A DNA stretch of 64,000 nucleotides. It comes from Olavius algarvensis Delta 4 endosymbiont. Lineage in GTDB: Bacteria; Desulfobacterota; Desulfobacteria; Desulfobacterales; CAJINA01. Numbering within the stretch: the stretch's first letter is position 1; every line of letters begins with the position of its first letter. Below the pieces are notes generated by a model. That model was not told the origin of the DNA and ran no database searches. It was given only the letters and a program-made list of their open reading frames with translations. The stretch lies in contig CAJINA010000259.1 of assembly GCA_905176665.1 (NCBI GenBank), positions 150,363-214,362 of the forward strand, written 5' to 3'. Of this stretch, positions 34,792 to 44,347 are shown piece by piece. A program made the position numbers and the translations under genes.

Positions 34792-34833
34792 GGTTATTCC
34801 CCTTTGCTATGGTGTTATTTATGATTTTTACAA

Positions 34834-35496
34834 TTAACTGCTTATCTTGCGTATATCTGCCAGGGTCACTTCACGGCCGCCCACCATGATGTAGGCCGTG
34901 TCGTCCCTAAAATTGATTTCGGTGGCCCGGCCGCTGAAGACCGTCTCGGTCGCGACCGGGTGGCCATTGCCGTCGACGGCCATGACGTCGATAAAGTAGG
35001 CGCCATCCGGTGCGGCGACACCCTGGCTGTCAAGCCCGTCCCAGGTGAACAAATGTTCCCCGGCGGCCCGGGCGCCGTTGTCGATGGAGGTGACATATTG
35101 GCCGGCGCCATTGTAGACCTTCACGTAGGTTTCGGCTGCGCCGGCAGTGAGCCTGAACCGCAGGTCGCTGGTGGTGCCGCCGGCCAGATCGAAACTGTCC
35201 CCGGCCGCGGTCACGGTTTTACCCAGATAATCCGCCGCCCGGGAGTTATTGGCGGCCGCCTGGTTCGTCTTCAGCTGCTGGATCTCGGCATCGATGTTCT
35301 GCAAAGCCTCCAGGGAGCTGAACTGGGCCAATTGGGCCGTGTATTCGGTGCCGTCCATGGGGTCCATCGGATCCTGGTTCTTCATCTGGGTCACCAGGAG
35401 TTTGAGAAAGTCGTCTTTTCCCAGAACTGCGCCGGACGTGCTTGCGGATGTGTTGTGGGTCGTCTGAACAAAATTTTCAATTGCGCTTACTGTCAT
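34834..35496 (-). CDS. flgD: Hook capping protein FlgD
   Basis: 220 aa. LGKDDFLKLLVTQMKNQDPMDPMDGTEYTAQLAQFSSLEAL (in outline) is the diagnostic N-terminal region. The middle and C-terminal parts form the FlgD Ig/tudor-like module (LFTWDGLDSQGVAAPDG). FlgD caps the growing hook. It lies 30 bp after fliK. Confidence 0.95.
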   Translation of the reverse strand: MTVSAIENFVQTTHNTSASTSGAVLGKDDFLKLLVTQMKNQDPMDPMDGTEYTAQLAQFSSLEALQNIDAEIQQLKTNQAAANNSRAADYLGKTVTAAGDSFDLAGGTTSDLRFRLTAGAAETYVKVYNGAGQYVTSIDNGARAAGEHLFTWDGLDSQGVAAPDGAYFIDVMAVDGNGHPVATETVFSGRATEINFRDDTAYIMVGGREVTLADIRKISS

Positions 35497-35526
35497 TTTT
35501 CTATTCCTCGCTTGGTGCGGCGCGTC

Positions 35527-37575
35527 TTAGGCGAATACGCCGACCAGAGTTCCTTCCTCGGCCTCATCTTCCTCGGCCTGCATCTGCCGGGCCCGGTCCT
35601 CACCAGGCTCATGGTCCCGCCCGCCTTGCTGGGCAGCACCCCGCCCATGCTTGGCAAAACCACCCCGTTGCCCGGCCGCATCTTTCTCAGCCGGATCGCC
35701 GGTGGAGATAACCTCCACATCCAGCTTTTCCACGTTGAGTCCCAGAGCATTGAGATCTGCACGCAGCTGCCCGATATTGTGTTCGATAATGTCCCTGGCC
35801 ATGGCGGTTTCGGCTACCATTTTGACACTGATTGCCTGGTCATGAGCCAGTATTTTTAGCTGCATTTGGCCCAGGGTTTCCGGTTTCAACTGAATCCGGA
35901 TTTCATGGGCCCCATTTTTGGGCTGCAGCCGGATCCGGGTGGAAATCTGTTCCAAAACGCGAGCCTCGGAAACCCGGTCCAGGACCGTTTTTTCAGAATC
36001 CGGCGCCGTTGTGGACAGGGTAGCGGGTGGGGATTTAGGGACAACCGCAGCCGGCTCGGCCGGTTTTAATCTGGCATCTGCAACCTCGATTCTGGTCTGT
36101 TCCCCGCCCCTGGCATCGCGGGCGGCTTGCCCGGCAACACCGTCGTGACCGAACCTATCCCGTTCACCCGCCGAGAATTCTGCCCGGGCAGCTGCTTTGT
36201 TATCAAGCGCAGCTGCCGTTTTTATATCGGCTTTGACCGTTTTCAGGCCGGGCATCTCTTCATCGCGCTCACGGGGAACATGCAAGGACGCCGGACCTTT
36301 ACTATTTGAACTGCCGGCCGGCATCGTTTTGGCGGTGTCGCTCTTTTGCGGGCTCTTCCGCAGCGCCGGATCCGCAACTGCCCTGGCGGTGGTCATCCGG
36401 GACTTGTCCGGAGCCGGTATGCTGGTTTCGGTGTGCTTCGCTCCCGGTCGCCCCGGATCACGCTTCATCCGCGGTGCCGCCTGTTTTACGGCAGCTGTTG
36501 CGTTTGGCCGGGCTACCTGCCCGGGCCGGTTAACGTTTATGGCGGCAGCCGGCTGGTCACTGCTGATGACCGAAACTTTGGGCAGGCCGGTTTTAACCGC
36601 AGCGGATTTGGCAGCCATGATCTGGCCGGTATGTTCAGCGTTGACCGCCCGGTTTACACGGCTGCCCGGGTGTGCAGTTTCTGATTGGCGAGCTGTTTTC
36701 GGCTCACCTTTTATGGTGGCGGCCTTCATATCCTCTGCGATCTGGCGAACCCGGGGATGGCGCTCATTGTTTAAATCGGTAGTTACCGGTCGATCAGTGG
36801 TTCTTTCGGCACCGGTTCCAGCCTTTTGGTCCGCGGCATCTATACGCGGGTTTCTGTCGATCGGGGCACTCTGGCCCGATCTGGCGTTCTTTAATTTCAA
36901 CACGGTGGAGGCGCCCTGGGCCGCTTCAGCGTTCTTCAGAATCCGAATCCCATTGCCTTTGCCCCGTTTGTCGGCGGCTAGCGCCTGGGAGGCCACGGCC
37001 ACATTCGTCGAATTTTGATTTGCGGCGGTGTTCCCTGTGTCCGGGCCCGCAACCGACGATGTTGACTTCTGGCCGTGCGCTCGGCTCAACCGCTTGATCA
37101 GCGCGTTGGTAAAACTATCCAGGCCCGCTTTGGCCCGATCTGAACTGGGGCGGGCTTTACCCGGTCCCAAAATCGTCACGGTCGGTTCGGAAGGCGCGGC
37201 AGCCAATACTCCCGAGCTGGTTGGCGTAGTTTCAGGGGCCGCCGTCTTGTTGCGGTCACCGCGAGCACCAATAGCGACAGCCGGTCTGCGCCCGGCCGGC
37301 CACTCACGCAGAATCTCATTCAGGACGTCGCCCAGACGGGTCAGCCGGGGCTCCTGGGCGGCCAGGTCCGGACCGGCGGCGGCCGGCAGGTCATCAGAAT
37401 TGGCCTGACTCTTTTTCGAAACCATGCGCAGCGACGTTAGAAAATCAGCCCCGCTCTTCCCGGTGGCGCCGGTCTTTTGGCTGGCTGCGGCTTCACCGGC
37501 TTTGCCGGTTGTTTTACCGACTTTGCTTTTGAGACCGGCATTCTCGGTTCGAAAGTCAAAAAGCTCCAGTTGCAT
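35527..37575 (-). CDS. fliK: Flagellar hook-length control protein FliK
   Basis: About 682 aa. Most of the protein is a low-complexity Ala/Lys/Thr/Pro-rich ruler region. The C-terminal domain (RIRLQPKNGAHEIRIQLKPETLGQMQLKI in outline, then LRADLNALGLNVEKLDVEV) is the FlhB-interacting FliK domain. The ATG at 37575 has GAGG 6 bases upstream and is preferred over ATG 37587. FliK measures the hook and triggers the FlhB switch. Confidence 0.9.
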   Translation of the reverse strand: MQLELFDFRTENAGLKSKVGKTTGKAGEAAASQKTGATGKSGADFLTSLRMVSKKSQANSDDLPAAAGPDLAAQEPRLTRLGDVLNEILREWPAGRRPAVAIGARGDRNKTAAPETTPTSSGVLAAAPSEPTVTILGPGKARPSSDRAKAGLDSFTNALIKRLSRAHGQKSTSSVAGPDTGNTAANQNSTNVAVASQALAADKRGKGNGIRILKNAEAAQGASTVLKLKNARSGQSAPIDRNPRIDAADQKAGTGAERTTDRPVTTDLNNERHPRVRQIAEDMKAATIKGEPKTARQSETAHPGSRVNRAVNAEHTGQIMAAKSAAVKTGLPKVSVISSDQPAAAINVNRPGQVARPNATAAVKQAAPRMKRDPGRPGAKHTETSIPAPDKSRMTTARAVADPALRKSPQKSDTAKTMPAGSSNSKGPASLHVPRERDEEMPGLKTVKADIKTAAALDNKAAARAEFSAGERDRFGHDGVAGQAARDARGGEQTRIEVADARLKPAEPAAVVPKSPPATLSTTAPDSEKTVLDRVSEARVLEQISTRIRLQPKNGAHEIRIQLKPETLGQMQLKILAHDQAISVKMVAETAMARDIIEHNIGQLRADLNALGLNVEKLDVEVISTGDPAEKDAAGQRGGFAKHGRGAAQQGGRDHEPGEDRARQMQAEEDEAEEGTLVGVFA

Positions 37576-37587
37576 ATGAATCCTCAT

Positions 37588-37937
37588 TTATGAATCGTGC
37601 GGGTTTTCAGTTGGCCATCTGAATTTGCAGGGCCTGTGCCAGCCTTCCCAAAAAAACCTGCCGAGATTCCGAAGGAAGATTAACCCCCATTAATTACTTT
37701 GTTTACAGTGTGTTATGTAGATAGCTCAATGTGATCGCTGCTTTTCGATTTCGGCCGGCAAACGCAAGCGGACGGCTGGATAGGCAAGTTTTTCCGTAAT
37801 AGGGGTAATCTTTTCCGCCTAAGGGGTTCAGCGGCGGCAATGCCTGGACCTGGTTGCGGATAACGGTTCACATCCAAGTAGAGGCCAGATGGATACCCTG
37901 GATTGGGTTGCAGAATGTCTGCGGTGGGGGACCAGTA
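37588..37937. other. 350-bp gene-free stretch between fliK and fliJ
   Basis: No gene found. The only supported signal is a sigma54-type element near the fliK end. The position makes fliK-flgD-flgE a separate unit from flgB-fliJ. Confidence 0.5.
37626..37641 (-). promoter_or_regulatory. Sigma54-type promoter of fliK
   Basis: Minus strand TGGCACAGGCCCTGCA. The -24 element is perfect (TGGCAC); the -12 is CTGCA where TTGCA is standard. Spacing is correct. The predicted start lies about 30-40 bp before the fliK ATG. Confidence 0.6.
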
Positions 37938-38372
37938 TTACCGGCGGTTAAACAGGCTGATCGCGGTTTCGTCGGCTGACTTCATTTCCTGCTTGCGAAT
38001 CTTCTCGCGGTAGGCTTGCAGGCCTTTTTCCTTGAGGTTCTCCAAAATCTTGCGCCCCTTCATGGCCTCTACGACCTCATCGCGTTTGGCCGTCAGGTTT
38101 TCCTCCAGGCGATCGAGGGTTTGCTGCATTTCGTAGGCTTCGATGGATAAGCGCTTGAAATATTCGGTATAGAGCCGCAGTTCAGCAATCCGGGCCCCTT
38201 CGGCACCTATCCGCCGCAACTTGGCACTGCAGCGTTCCCGTGAACCGATCAATTCCTGGAGTGCATGTGTGCGGGCATTGAACTGTTCCTGGATCGCAGC
38301 GAGTTCCTTTTGCCGGGCGTCTTCGATATGCTTGCGCTGGGTCAGCAGCGGCTCGAGGGTAAAAACGTACAT
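37938..38372 (-). CDS. fliJ: Flagellar export protein FliJ
   Basis: 144 aa, one long coiled coil with regular heptads (LEPLLTQRKHIEDARQKELAAIQEQF in outline). FliJ sits in the FliI ring and links it to FlhA. It follows fliI by 59 bp, the standard order. Confidence 0.9.
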   Translation of the reverse strand: MYVFTLEPLLTQRKHIEDARQKELAAIQEQFNARTHALQELIGSRERCSAKLRRIGAEGARIAELRLYTEYFKRLSIEAYEMQQTLDRLEENLTAKRDEVVEAMKGRKILENLKEKGLQAYREKIRKQEMKSADETAISLFNRR

Positions 38373-38431
38373 GGTATTCCCGGATTCGGTGAAATAAAGA
38401 CCTTGGCCGGCCTATAGGGATTGGCTTGATA

Positions 38432-39756
38432 TCAATTGCCGCCGGTCAACTCCATCAGCAGTTGGAGCCCTTCGTCATAGGAAACTTGCTCATCGATTCC
38501 CTGGCAAAGATAGGCATTGATATCATCGAGCATGTCAATAACCTGGTCGATTTTCGGATTGCTGCCTTTCACATAGGCGCCGATATTGATCAGGTCTTCT
38601 GCTTTCTTGTGGGTCGCCAGGATCGATTTGATCATGCCGGCCGCTTTTTACTGGCTCTCGGTGGTGATGTCGACCATGACCCGGCTGATGCTTTTCATCA
38701 CGTCGATGGCCGGGTAATGGTTCTGCATGGCCAGGTCGCGGGACAGCACGATATGCCCGTCGAGAATGGATCGTACGGCATCGGCAATGGGTTCATCCAG
38801 GTCATCCCCTTCGACCAGAACCGTGTAAAGGCCTGTTATGGTACCGTAATTTGACGAAGTACCGGCCCTCTCCAGTAATTTGGGCAACAGGGTGAAGACC
38901 GACGGTGTGTAGCCCTTGGTAGTGGGCGGCTCACCCAGGGCCAGACCGATTTCCCGTTGGGCCATGGCAAAGCGGGTCACGGAATCCATCATCAGGTTGA
39001 CATGCATGCCCTGGTCCCGGAAATACTCAGCCACGGCGGTGGCAATGAACGCTCCCCGCATCCGGATCAGCGGCAGGTGATCGGAGGTGGCCACCACCAC
39101 CACCGAACGCCGCAGTCCCTGCGGACCCAGTTCCTTCTCGATAAAATCGTTCAACTCCCGCCCCCGTTCACCGATCAAAGCGATGACATTGACATCGGCG
39201 CTGGTGTTGCGGGCGATCATGCCCATCAGGACACTCTTGCCCACCCCGGAGCCGGAAAAAATGCCCATCCGCTGGCCGCAGCCGACTGAAAGCAGCCCAT
39301 TGATGGCCCGGATACCGATATCCAACGGTTGATTGATGCGCTTGCGTTCCAGGGGATTGATGGGATTGCCGTAAATTGGGTAGGCCGACTTGCTCGGGAT
39401 GGGGCCCTTGCCGTCAATGGGATTGCCGAGACCGTCGATCACCCTTCCCAGCAGACCGTCCCCGACCGCAATGGTCGCGCGTTCGTTGCGGGCGACCACC
39501 AGGCTGCCCGGCCCTATGCCGCGAATCTCTTCCAACGGCATCAGCAGCACCCGGTTGCCGCGAAATCCTTGTATTTCGGCTCGGATAGCCGGCTGATTGC
39601 CCATGGGATGGATGTCACAAATCGCACCGATGCGGCTGGCGGGACCATTGGCCTCGATCACCAGGCCGATAACCTGGTCACTTTGCCGCAGAGCATCATC
39701 GGGTCCACCTCTGCCAGGCGATTTTGATAGCGCTGTAGATCTATATGTCGGGCCAT
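38432..39756 (-). pseudogene. fliI: Flagellum export ATPase FliI gene with a frameshift and an in-frame stop
   Basis: The natural start is ATG 39756 (MARHIDLQRYQNRLAEVDPMM), 2 bp after fliH. The frame continues GKVTR and must shift by one base near 39671-39676 to join VIGLVIEANGPASRIGAICDI; a missing G in an AGGGTT context would explain it. The ATPase body is intact (FSGSGVGKSVLM Walker A, IGERGRELNDFIEKEL, DSVTRFAMAQREI). A TAA at 38648-38650 then interrupts after ITTESQ, and the same frame continues KAAGMIKSILATHKKAEDLI with the conserved INIGAYVKGSNPKIDQ to a TGA at 38432. Two separate lesions make loss of function or sequence error the simplest readings. FliI normally powers substrate entry into the export gate. 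Confidence 0.88.
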
Positions 39757-39758
39757 GA

Positions 39759-40469
39759 TTATTTGCTGTATTGCGATTTTTCCAGCTCGGCAGCAAAAGC
39801 GGATTCAATTTGATCGAGCTGGTTCTCGATCCGGGCATCCACGGTGCCAAAATTGGTTTCCACGACACACCCGCCCGTGGTGATGGCTGCATCGGCCTCA
39901 AAATGGACATTCTCGAGTTTTTCCACGTGCGGCAGGAACTCGTACAGGGCGGTTTGAACACCATCCAAGTCCTGGGGATTGACCCTGATTTTGACTTTTT
40001 CGTGATTGATTACTTTATCAAGCGCGCCCTTGACGACATTGAGCACGATCTGCCGGTCAAGTGATATTTCCTGACCAATGATATTACGCGCCACCGCCAG
40101 GGCCAGGTCAACTGTTTCCGTCTCCGCATCTAAATAAAGCTGTTTGCGGTATTTTTCGATGTCCATGTACGCCCGGCGCAGTTTCTGTATCACGCTCTCC
40201 AACTCGGCGGTCACCGCCTGCTTGCCCTTTTCCAGGCCCTGGGCCAAACCCTCCTCGCGGGCCTGCAGCTTTTCCAATTCAAATGCCTGCCGCAGCTTTT
40301 CGGACTCACTTGGTCCGGCCTCCGCCGCCGCCTCCATGCGCCGAAAGGCCCGGTCCTCTTCTTTTTCTTCGATTCCCCGCACCACGCTGGCGTCATCCGG
40401 TAAATCCGGAAAGTTATGGAAGCGCATGGCTTCGCGCGGGGTCGGATCATTTCCAAATGCTTTACGCAA
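39759..40469 (-). CDS. fliH: Flagellar assembly protein FliH
   Basis: 236 aa. A coiled-coil middle (EEGLAQGLEKGKQAVTAELESVIQKLRRAY in outline) and the C-terminal FliH domain (DLALAVARNIIGQEI, VETNFGTVDARIENQLDQIESAF in outline) are clear. FliH holds FliI at the C-ring. The chosen start is a TTG overlapping the end of fliG by 8 bases; ATG 40427 is an alternative that lacks a visible ribosome binding site. Confidence 0.9.
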   Translation of the reverse strand: MRKAFGNDPTPREAMRFHNFPDLPDDASVVRGIEEKEEDRAFRRMEAAAEAGPSESEKLRQAFELEKLQAREEGLAQGLEKGKQAVTAELESVIQKLRRAYMDIEKYRKQLYLDAETETVDLALAVARNIIGQEISLDRQIVLNVVKGALDKVINHEKVKIRVNPQDLDGVQTALYEFLPHVEKLENVHFEADAAITTGGCVVETNFGTVDARIENQLDQIESAFAAELEKSQYSK

Positions 40470-41448
40470 TGAATTCTTCGCCCCCTCTGCCGCTGATGAT
40501 GAGCTCGCCCTTTTCCTCCATGTCCTGGATCAGCTTGGTGATCGTCTGCTGCGAATTTTCGACATCCCGCATCCTGACCGAGCCAGCTGATTCGATCTCC
40601 TCTTTGACCATGTCCGCGGCGCGGGTGGACATATTCTTGAAGATCTTGCCTTTTACCTCTTCCGAAGCTGCCTTGAGCGCAATCGCCAGCTCCTTGGTTT
40701 CCACCTTGCGGAGCATGGCCTGGAGGCCCTTGTCATCCACAAAGACCAGGTCTTCAAAGACGAACATGAGCTGTTTGATGTCGGCGGCCATCTCCGGATC
40801 GTCGTCTTCAATCTCATCCATAACGAGCTGGGAAGTAGCTGCATCCGCCTGATTAAGAATTTCAGCCAGCTGGCCGATACCGCCGACTTTATGGGTTACC
40901 GTCCCCTGCTCCTTGCTCAGCACCTCTTCGAAGACTCGTTCGATCTCATCGATCATCCCGGAGACAATCTTCTCCGAATTGGCGATCCGCAGGGCAATTT
41001 CCGTCTTCTTTTCGTCCGGCAGCCGGCTGAGAACTTCGCTGGCCATTTCGGGTTTCAGGTGCACGAGGATAACCGCAATGGTTTGGGGATGCTCTTCCCG
41101 GATAAGCTGGACGAGATGGTCCGGATCCAGCGCAAACAGGGACTTCAAGTTAGAGGGTTTGGATATATCGCGTTTGTAGCTTTTTGGTTTCTTCTTCTCC
41201 TCGGGCGGTTGCTGGTGTTCGATCTGCTTCCGGCCGCCCTGGGCCGCGCCCTGCAAGGCGGTGACAAAATCCTCGGCGACCTGTTCGACCAGGTCCGGCG
41301 ATATGTCCCCCATCTGGGAGAGGTGCCCGGCCAGAAGCTTGTTTTCTTCCTTGTCCAGGCGTTCCATGATGGCTGTGCGGGTATCCTCTCTTAGTGATTT
41401 CAGTAGAATGGCTACTTTAACCGATCCGGCGAGGTTTGCTGTTTCCAT
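40462..41448 (-). CDS. fliG: Flagellar motor switch protein FliG
   Basis: 328 aa, full length. EHPQTIAVILVHLKPEMASEVLSRLP (in outline) and the C-terminal torque helix region (FVFEDLVFVDDKGLQAMLRKVETKELAIALK in outline) are typical. FliG couples the stator to the rotor. It starts directly after the fliF stop. Confidence 0.95.
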   Translation of the reverse strand: METANLAGSVKVAILLKSLREDTRTAIMERLDKEENKLLAGHLSQMGDISPDLVEQVAEDFVTALQGAAQGGRKQIEHQQPPEEKKKPKSYKRDISKPSNLKSLFALDPDHLVQLIREEHPQTIAVILVHLKPEMASEVLSRLPDEKKTEIALRIANSEKIVSGMIDEIERVFEEVLSKEQGTVTHKVGGIGQLAEILNQADAATSQLVMDEIEDDDPEMAADIKQLMFVFEDLVFVDDKGLQAMLRKVETKELAIALKAASEEVKGKIFKNMSTRAADMVKEEIESAGSVRMRDVENSQQTITKLIQDMEEKGELIISGRGGEEFIA

Positions 41449-43041
41449 TTACTTCTCGTCCTTTATCCAATCTCTCATAATATCCACGCCGCCTTCGCTG
41501 GCCGCCAACAGCAGCTGGGTGGCCTGTTCCTGATAGGGCAGCTTGGCCAGCTGGTTACCGTGGCCCTCGGCTTCGCTCACCGTGACAGGCAGCTGCTTGA
41601 GCATTTCAACCCCCTGGGCGCTGCCGGCTGTCAGCCAGCGGACGATGGGCCGTATGATGAAGAGAAAGGCCAACATTATAAAAACAATGAGTATTCCGTA
41701 TTTGTAAAAAGGCGCATACTGCTTCACCTGCTCAAGCAGGCCCGGTTCTGGCTGTGGTGCTGTATCCACCGGTTTGGTTGTTTTAAACGGAATGTTGGCC
41801 ACCTCGATCGTGTCGCCCCGGGCTTCGTTGTAGTTCACGGCACTTTTAATGATATTTTCAAGCTTGGCCATCTCCTCATCCGTGCGGGGGATATAAATAA
41901 AGTCGCTGGGGCCGTTCTTGTTCTCTACCTGCCGATAGTGACCATCGATCATAACCGCCACGGAAATACGCTCTACCTGTCCGGTGGGTGCGACCACCCG
42001 GCTGATCACCTTGCCGATCTCGTAGTTCACAAGCCGGTCGGCGGTTTGGTGGGTCGTTCCCCCGCGTTTATTTGTCAGCTGGGCACCGCGGGAGGTCATA
42101 TTGGGCACAGCTCCCGGGACACCGGACGGTGTGGATTTGATGGTGCTGGAGGTCTGGTCATGCACCTTCTCGCTGCGAACCACCCGATTGTCCGCCAGGT
42201 ACCGCTCTTCAGTCTGCTCGCGCTGGTTGAAATTGATAGACGCACTCAACCGGACAATCGCCTTGCCGGTCCCCAGGGCATTTTCCAACATGCTTTTTAC
42301 CCGGTCCTCTAGTTTTTTCTCGAGGGTTTCCTGGAACACGAGCTGATCGGTTGACAGGGTGCCCTCCCGGGCCCCTTTCTCGCCGCGGGTCAGCAGTTTG
42401 CCGTAGCTGTCCACGATGGTGACATTCTCCGGATTCAGACCGGAGATACTCGAGGAGACCAGGTTCACGATCCCCTGGACCTGGTTGAGGTTCAATGTAC
42501 GCCCCGATCTGAGTTTCAAGATGACCGATGCGGTGGCCGGCTCGTCCTGGTCCGTGAAAATGGGCTTATTGACCATGACCAGGTGCACCCGGGAACTTTC
42601 AACTTCATCGAACCGGTTGATGGTCCGGGACAACTCGCCCTGCAGCGCCCGCTGGTAATTGACATTCTGCATGAATTCGGTCATTCCCAGGCGGGTGTTG
42701 TCAAACAATTCGAATCCCACCGAACTACCCTGGGTGAGCCCCTGGGAGGACAGTTCCAGGCGCAGCTCGTAGACCTGCTCCTGGGGCACCATGATCGATT
42801 TACCGTTGGCGGCAATCTGATAAGGGATCTTGCGCTCTTTCAGTTTTTCATAAATTGCAGCGGAATCCTCCAGCGAGAGATCCGAAAACAGAATCTGGTA
42901 CTCCGGCCGTGCGGCCCACGTCGTAAGCAGAATAAAGCCGGTCATGGTAGCGGCCACAACTAGGAAGAGCCCTACCTTCTTGCCGGTGCTCAGACTGTCG
43001 GACAGTACTTTCAACTGGCCGGGGATATCTTCTAACGCCAT
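41449..43041 (-). CDS. fliF: Flagellar MS-ring protein FliF
   Basis: 530 aa, with two membrane helices (about residues 24-44 and 440-460) and the ring-building motifs between them (FSDLSLEDSAAIYEKLKERKIPYQI in outline). It forms the MS ring in the inner membrane; the C-terminus binds FliG. AAAGGAG precedes the ATG. Confidence 0.96.
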   Translation of the reverse strand: MALEDIPGQLKVLSDSLSTGKKVGLFLVVAATMTGFILLTTWAARPEYQILFSDLSLEDSAAIYEKLKERKIPYQIAANGKSIMVPQEQVYELRLELSSQGLTQGSSVGFELFDNTRLGMTEFMQNVNYQRALQGELSRTINRFDEVESSRVHLVMVNKPIFTDQDEPATASVILKLRSGRTLNLNQVQGIVNLVSSSISGLNPENVTIVDSYGKLLTRGEKGAREGTLSTDQLVFQETLEKKLEDRVKSMLENALGTGKAIVRLSASINFNQREQTEERYLADNRVVRSEKVHDQTSSTIKSTPSGVPGAVPNMTSRGAQLTNKRGGTTHQTADRLVNYEIGKVISRVVAPTGQVERISVAVMIDGHYRQVENKNGPSDFIYIPRTDEEMAKLENIIKSAVNYNEARGDTIEVANIPFKTTKPVDTAPQPEPGLLEQVKQYAPFYKYGILIVFIMLAFLFIIRPIVRWLTAGSAQGVEMLKQLPVTVSEAEGHGNQLAKLPYQEQATQLLLAASEGGVDIMRDWIKDEK

Positions 43042-43061
43042 TTTATCTGCTCCTTTGCCGC

Positions 43062-43364
43062 CTATACGGGCATCCGCATGATGGTTTCATAGGCCGATAC
43101 GATTTTGTTCCTGACCTGCATGAGCAGCTTGAAGGAAATCTCGGCTTTCTCCATCTCGATCATGGTCCGGTGAATCTCCTCGCCCTTGCTCAGGGCCAGT
43201 TCTTCAATGGACCGGTTGGCGAGGTTGTGGTCCTGTTCCACTTTGTTGATGGCGCCGCGCAGCATGTTGCCAAATCCGCCCGGCGAGGTCTGGGGGCGCT
43301 CAAGTTTGGTGCTGCCGGGGTTCGGCAGGCTCCTGACGATCGAGTCGATACTGATATTTTTCAT
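43062..43364 (-). CDS. fliE: Flagellar hook-basal body protein FliE
   Basis: 100 aa. The C-terminal half (GEEIHRTMIEMEKAEISFKLLMQVRNKIVSAYETIMRMPV in outline) is the FliE signature. FliE joins the MS ring to the rod. It starts 1 bp after the flgC stop region, in the standard flgB-flgC-fliE-fliF order. Confidence 0.95.
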   Translation of the reverse strand: MKNISIDSIVRSLPNPGSTKLERPQTSPGGFGNMLRGAINKVEQDHNLANRSIEELALSKGEEIHRTMIEMEKAEISFKLLMQVRNKIVSAYETIMRMPV

Positions 43365-43365
43365 C

Positions 43366-43803
43366 TTATTTACCTATCTCCAGAGCTTTGAGCGCCATAT
43401 CTTTGGCGGATTTGATGGCCGCCGTGTTGGCTTCGTAGCCCCGCGTGGCGGACAGAAGGTTCACCATCTCTTCCATCATGTTGATATTGGGGATGGCCAC
43501 ATACCCTTTTTCATCGGCATCGGGGTGCCCGGGATTGTATTTCAACAGAGGTTTTTTGGCATCGTTGATGACGCCGGCCACCTTCACCCCGTTTTGCTTG
43601 GCACCAATGGTCTCGCGCATGACATCACTGAAGGAGCTTTCGACCGACTCGGTGGTGAAAACGACGTCTTTCCGTTTGTAGGGTCCCCCCTCCGGTGTAC
43701 GGGTGGTATGCATATTGGCCAGGTTACTAGAAATAACCGTCATCCTGACCCGCTGGGCCGTCATACCGGAGGAGCTGATTTTAAGGGCATCGATAAAATT
43801 CAT
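43366..43803 (-). CDS. flgC: Proximal rod protein FlgC
   Basis: 145 aa. LKISSSGMTAQRVRMTVISSNLANMHTTRT and the C-terminal NMMEEMVNLLSATRGYEANTAAIKSAKDMALKALEIGK (in outline) identify FlgC. It overlaps the flgB end by 4 bases. Confidence 0.96.
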   Translation of the reverse strand: MNFIDALKISSSGMTAQRVRMTVISSNLANMHTTRTPEGGPYKRKDVVFTTESVESSFSDVMRETIGAKQNGVKVAGVINDAKKPLLKYNPGHPDADEKGYVAIPNINMMEEMVNLLSATRGYEANTAAIKSAKDMALKALEIGK

Positions 43804-44222
43804 GTTGTCCCTCCTCGGATGACTTCTTTCAGCGCCCTGAATTTCTTGGAAATAGTCTGGGCAAGCGCATTGTATAGCAGATTATTCTCCGCGAGGTTGC
43901 TCATGCTGCGATCGAGGTCCACGGTGTTCTGGTCTCCTTTGTTGATCAGTTTTTCGTGTTCGACGAAGCGTGTGCGGATGCCGCCGGAATCCTGGACACC
44001 ATCGGAAAAATGGTCCGGGTTCGTACTGGCCATCTGCATGCCGTCGGTCGCACGCGTATGGATCCGATCGGCCTCTTCGTCCATGACGATGTCAAAGGAC
44101 TTGAAGCCCGGGGTGTCCGCATTGACAATGTTCGATAGAATCACATTGTGCCGTTGGGACCTGAAATCCAGGACTTTTTCCAGGATTGAAACGGTCCGGC
44201 CGAACAGGGCCTTGTTTTCCAT
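43800..44222 (-). CDS. flgB: Proximal rod protein FlgB
   Basis: 140 aa. VLDFRSQRHNVILSNIVNADTPGFK is the conserved FlgB start, and the C-terminal half (DRSMSNLAENNLLYNALAQTISKKFRALKEVI in outline) is typical. It is the first gene of a unit running flgB-flgC-fliE-fliF-fliG-fliH-fliI-fliJ, with a sigma54 element about 95 bp upstream. Confidence 0.95.
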   Translation of the reverse strand: MENKALFGRTVSILEKVLDFRSQRHNVILSNIVNADTPGFKSFDIVMDEEADRIHTRATDGMQMASTNPDHFSDGVQDSGGIRTRFVEHEKLINKGDQNTVDLDRSMSNLAENNLLYNALAQTISKKFRALKEVIRGGTT

Positions 44223-44316
44223 GATTTCTCCGCTTGTCAGGATTTCATTTTCACCGGCGCCAACCTCTTTGACCTGCGGCCGCCGGTTCGCTGCCGTTGT
44301 TGTAGTAGTGTACTCA

Positions 44317-44331
44317 GCAATTATCGTACCA
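44317..44331 (-). promoter_or_regulatory. Sigma54 promoter of the flgB-fliJ unit
   Basis: Minus strand TGGTACGATAATTGC, with correct GG-N10-GC spacing and a perfect -12 TTGC. The predicted start is near 44305, leaving a leader of about 80 bases before flgB. Confidence 0.72.
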
Positions 44332-44347
44332 GGCCGACCGCCCGATT

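Noticed and set aside
36197..37018. 273-codon plus-strand frame opposite fliK
   Set aside because: fliK is low-complexity and GC-rich, which leaves the opposite strand open by chance.
37830..37860. A second possible sigma54 element upstream of fliK
   Set aside because: The -24 part (AGGTCC) is too far from consensus; the element at 37626-37641 is closer and better.
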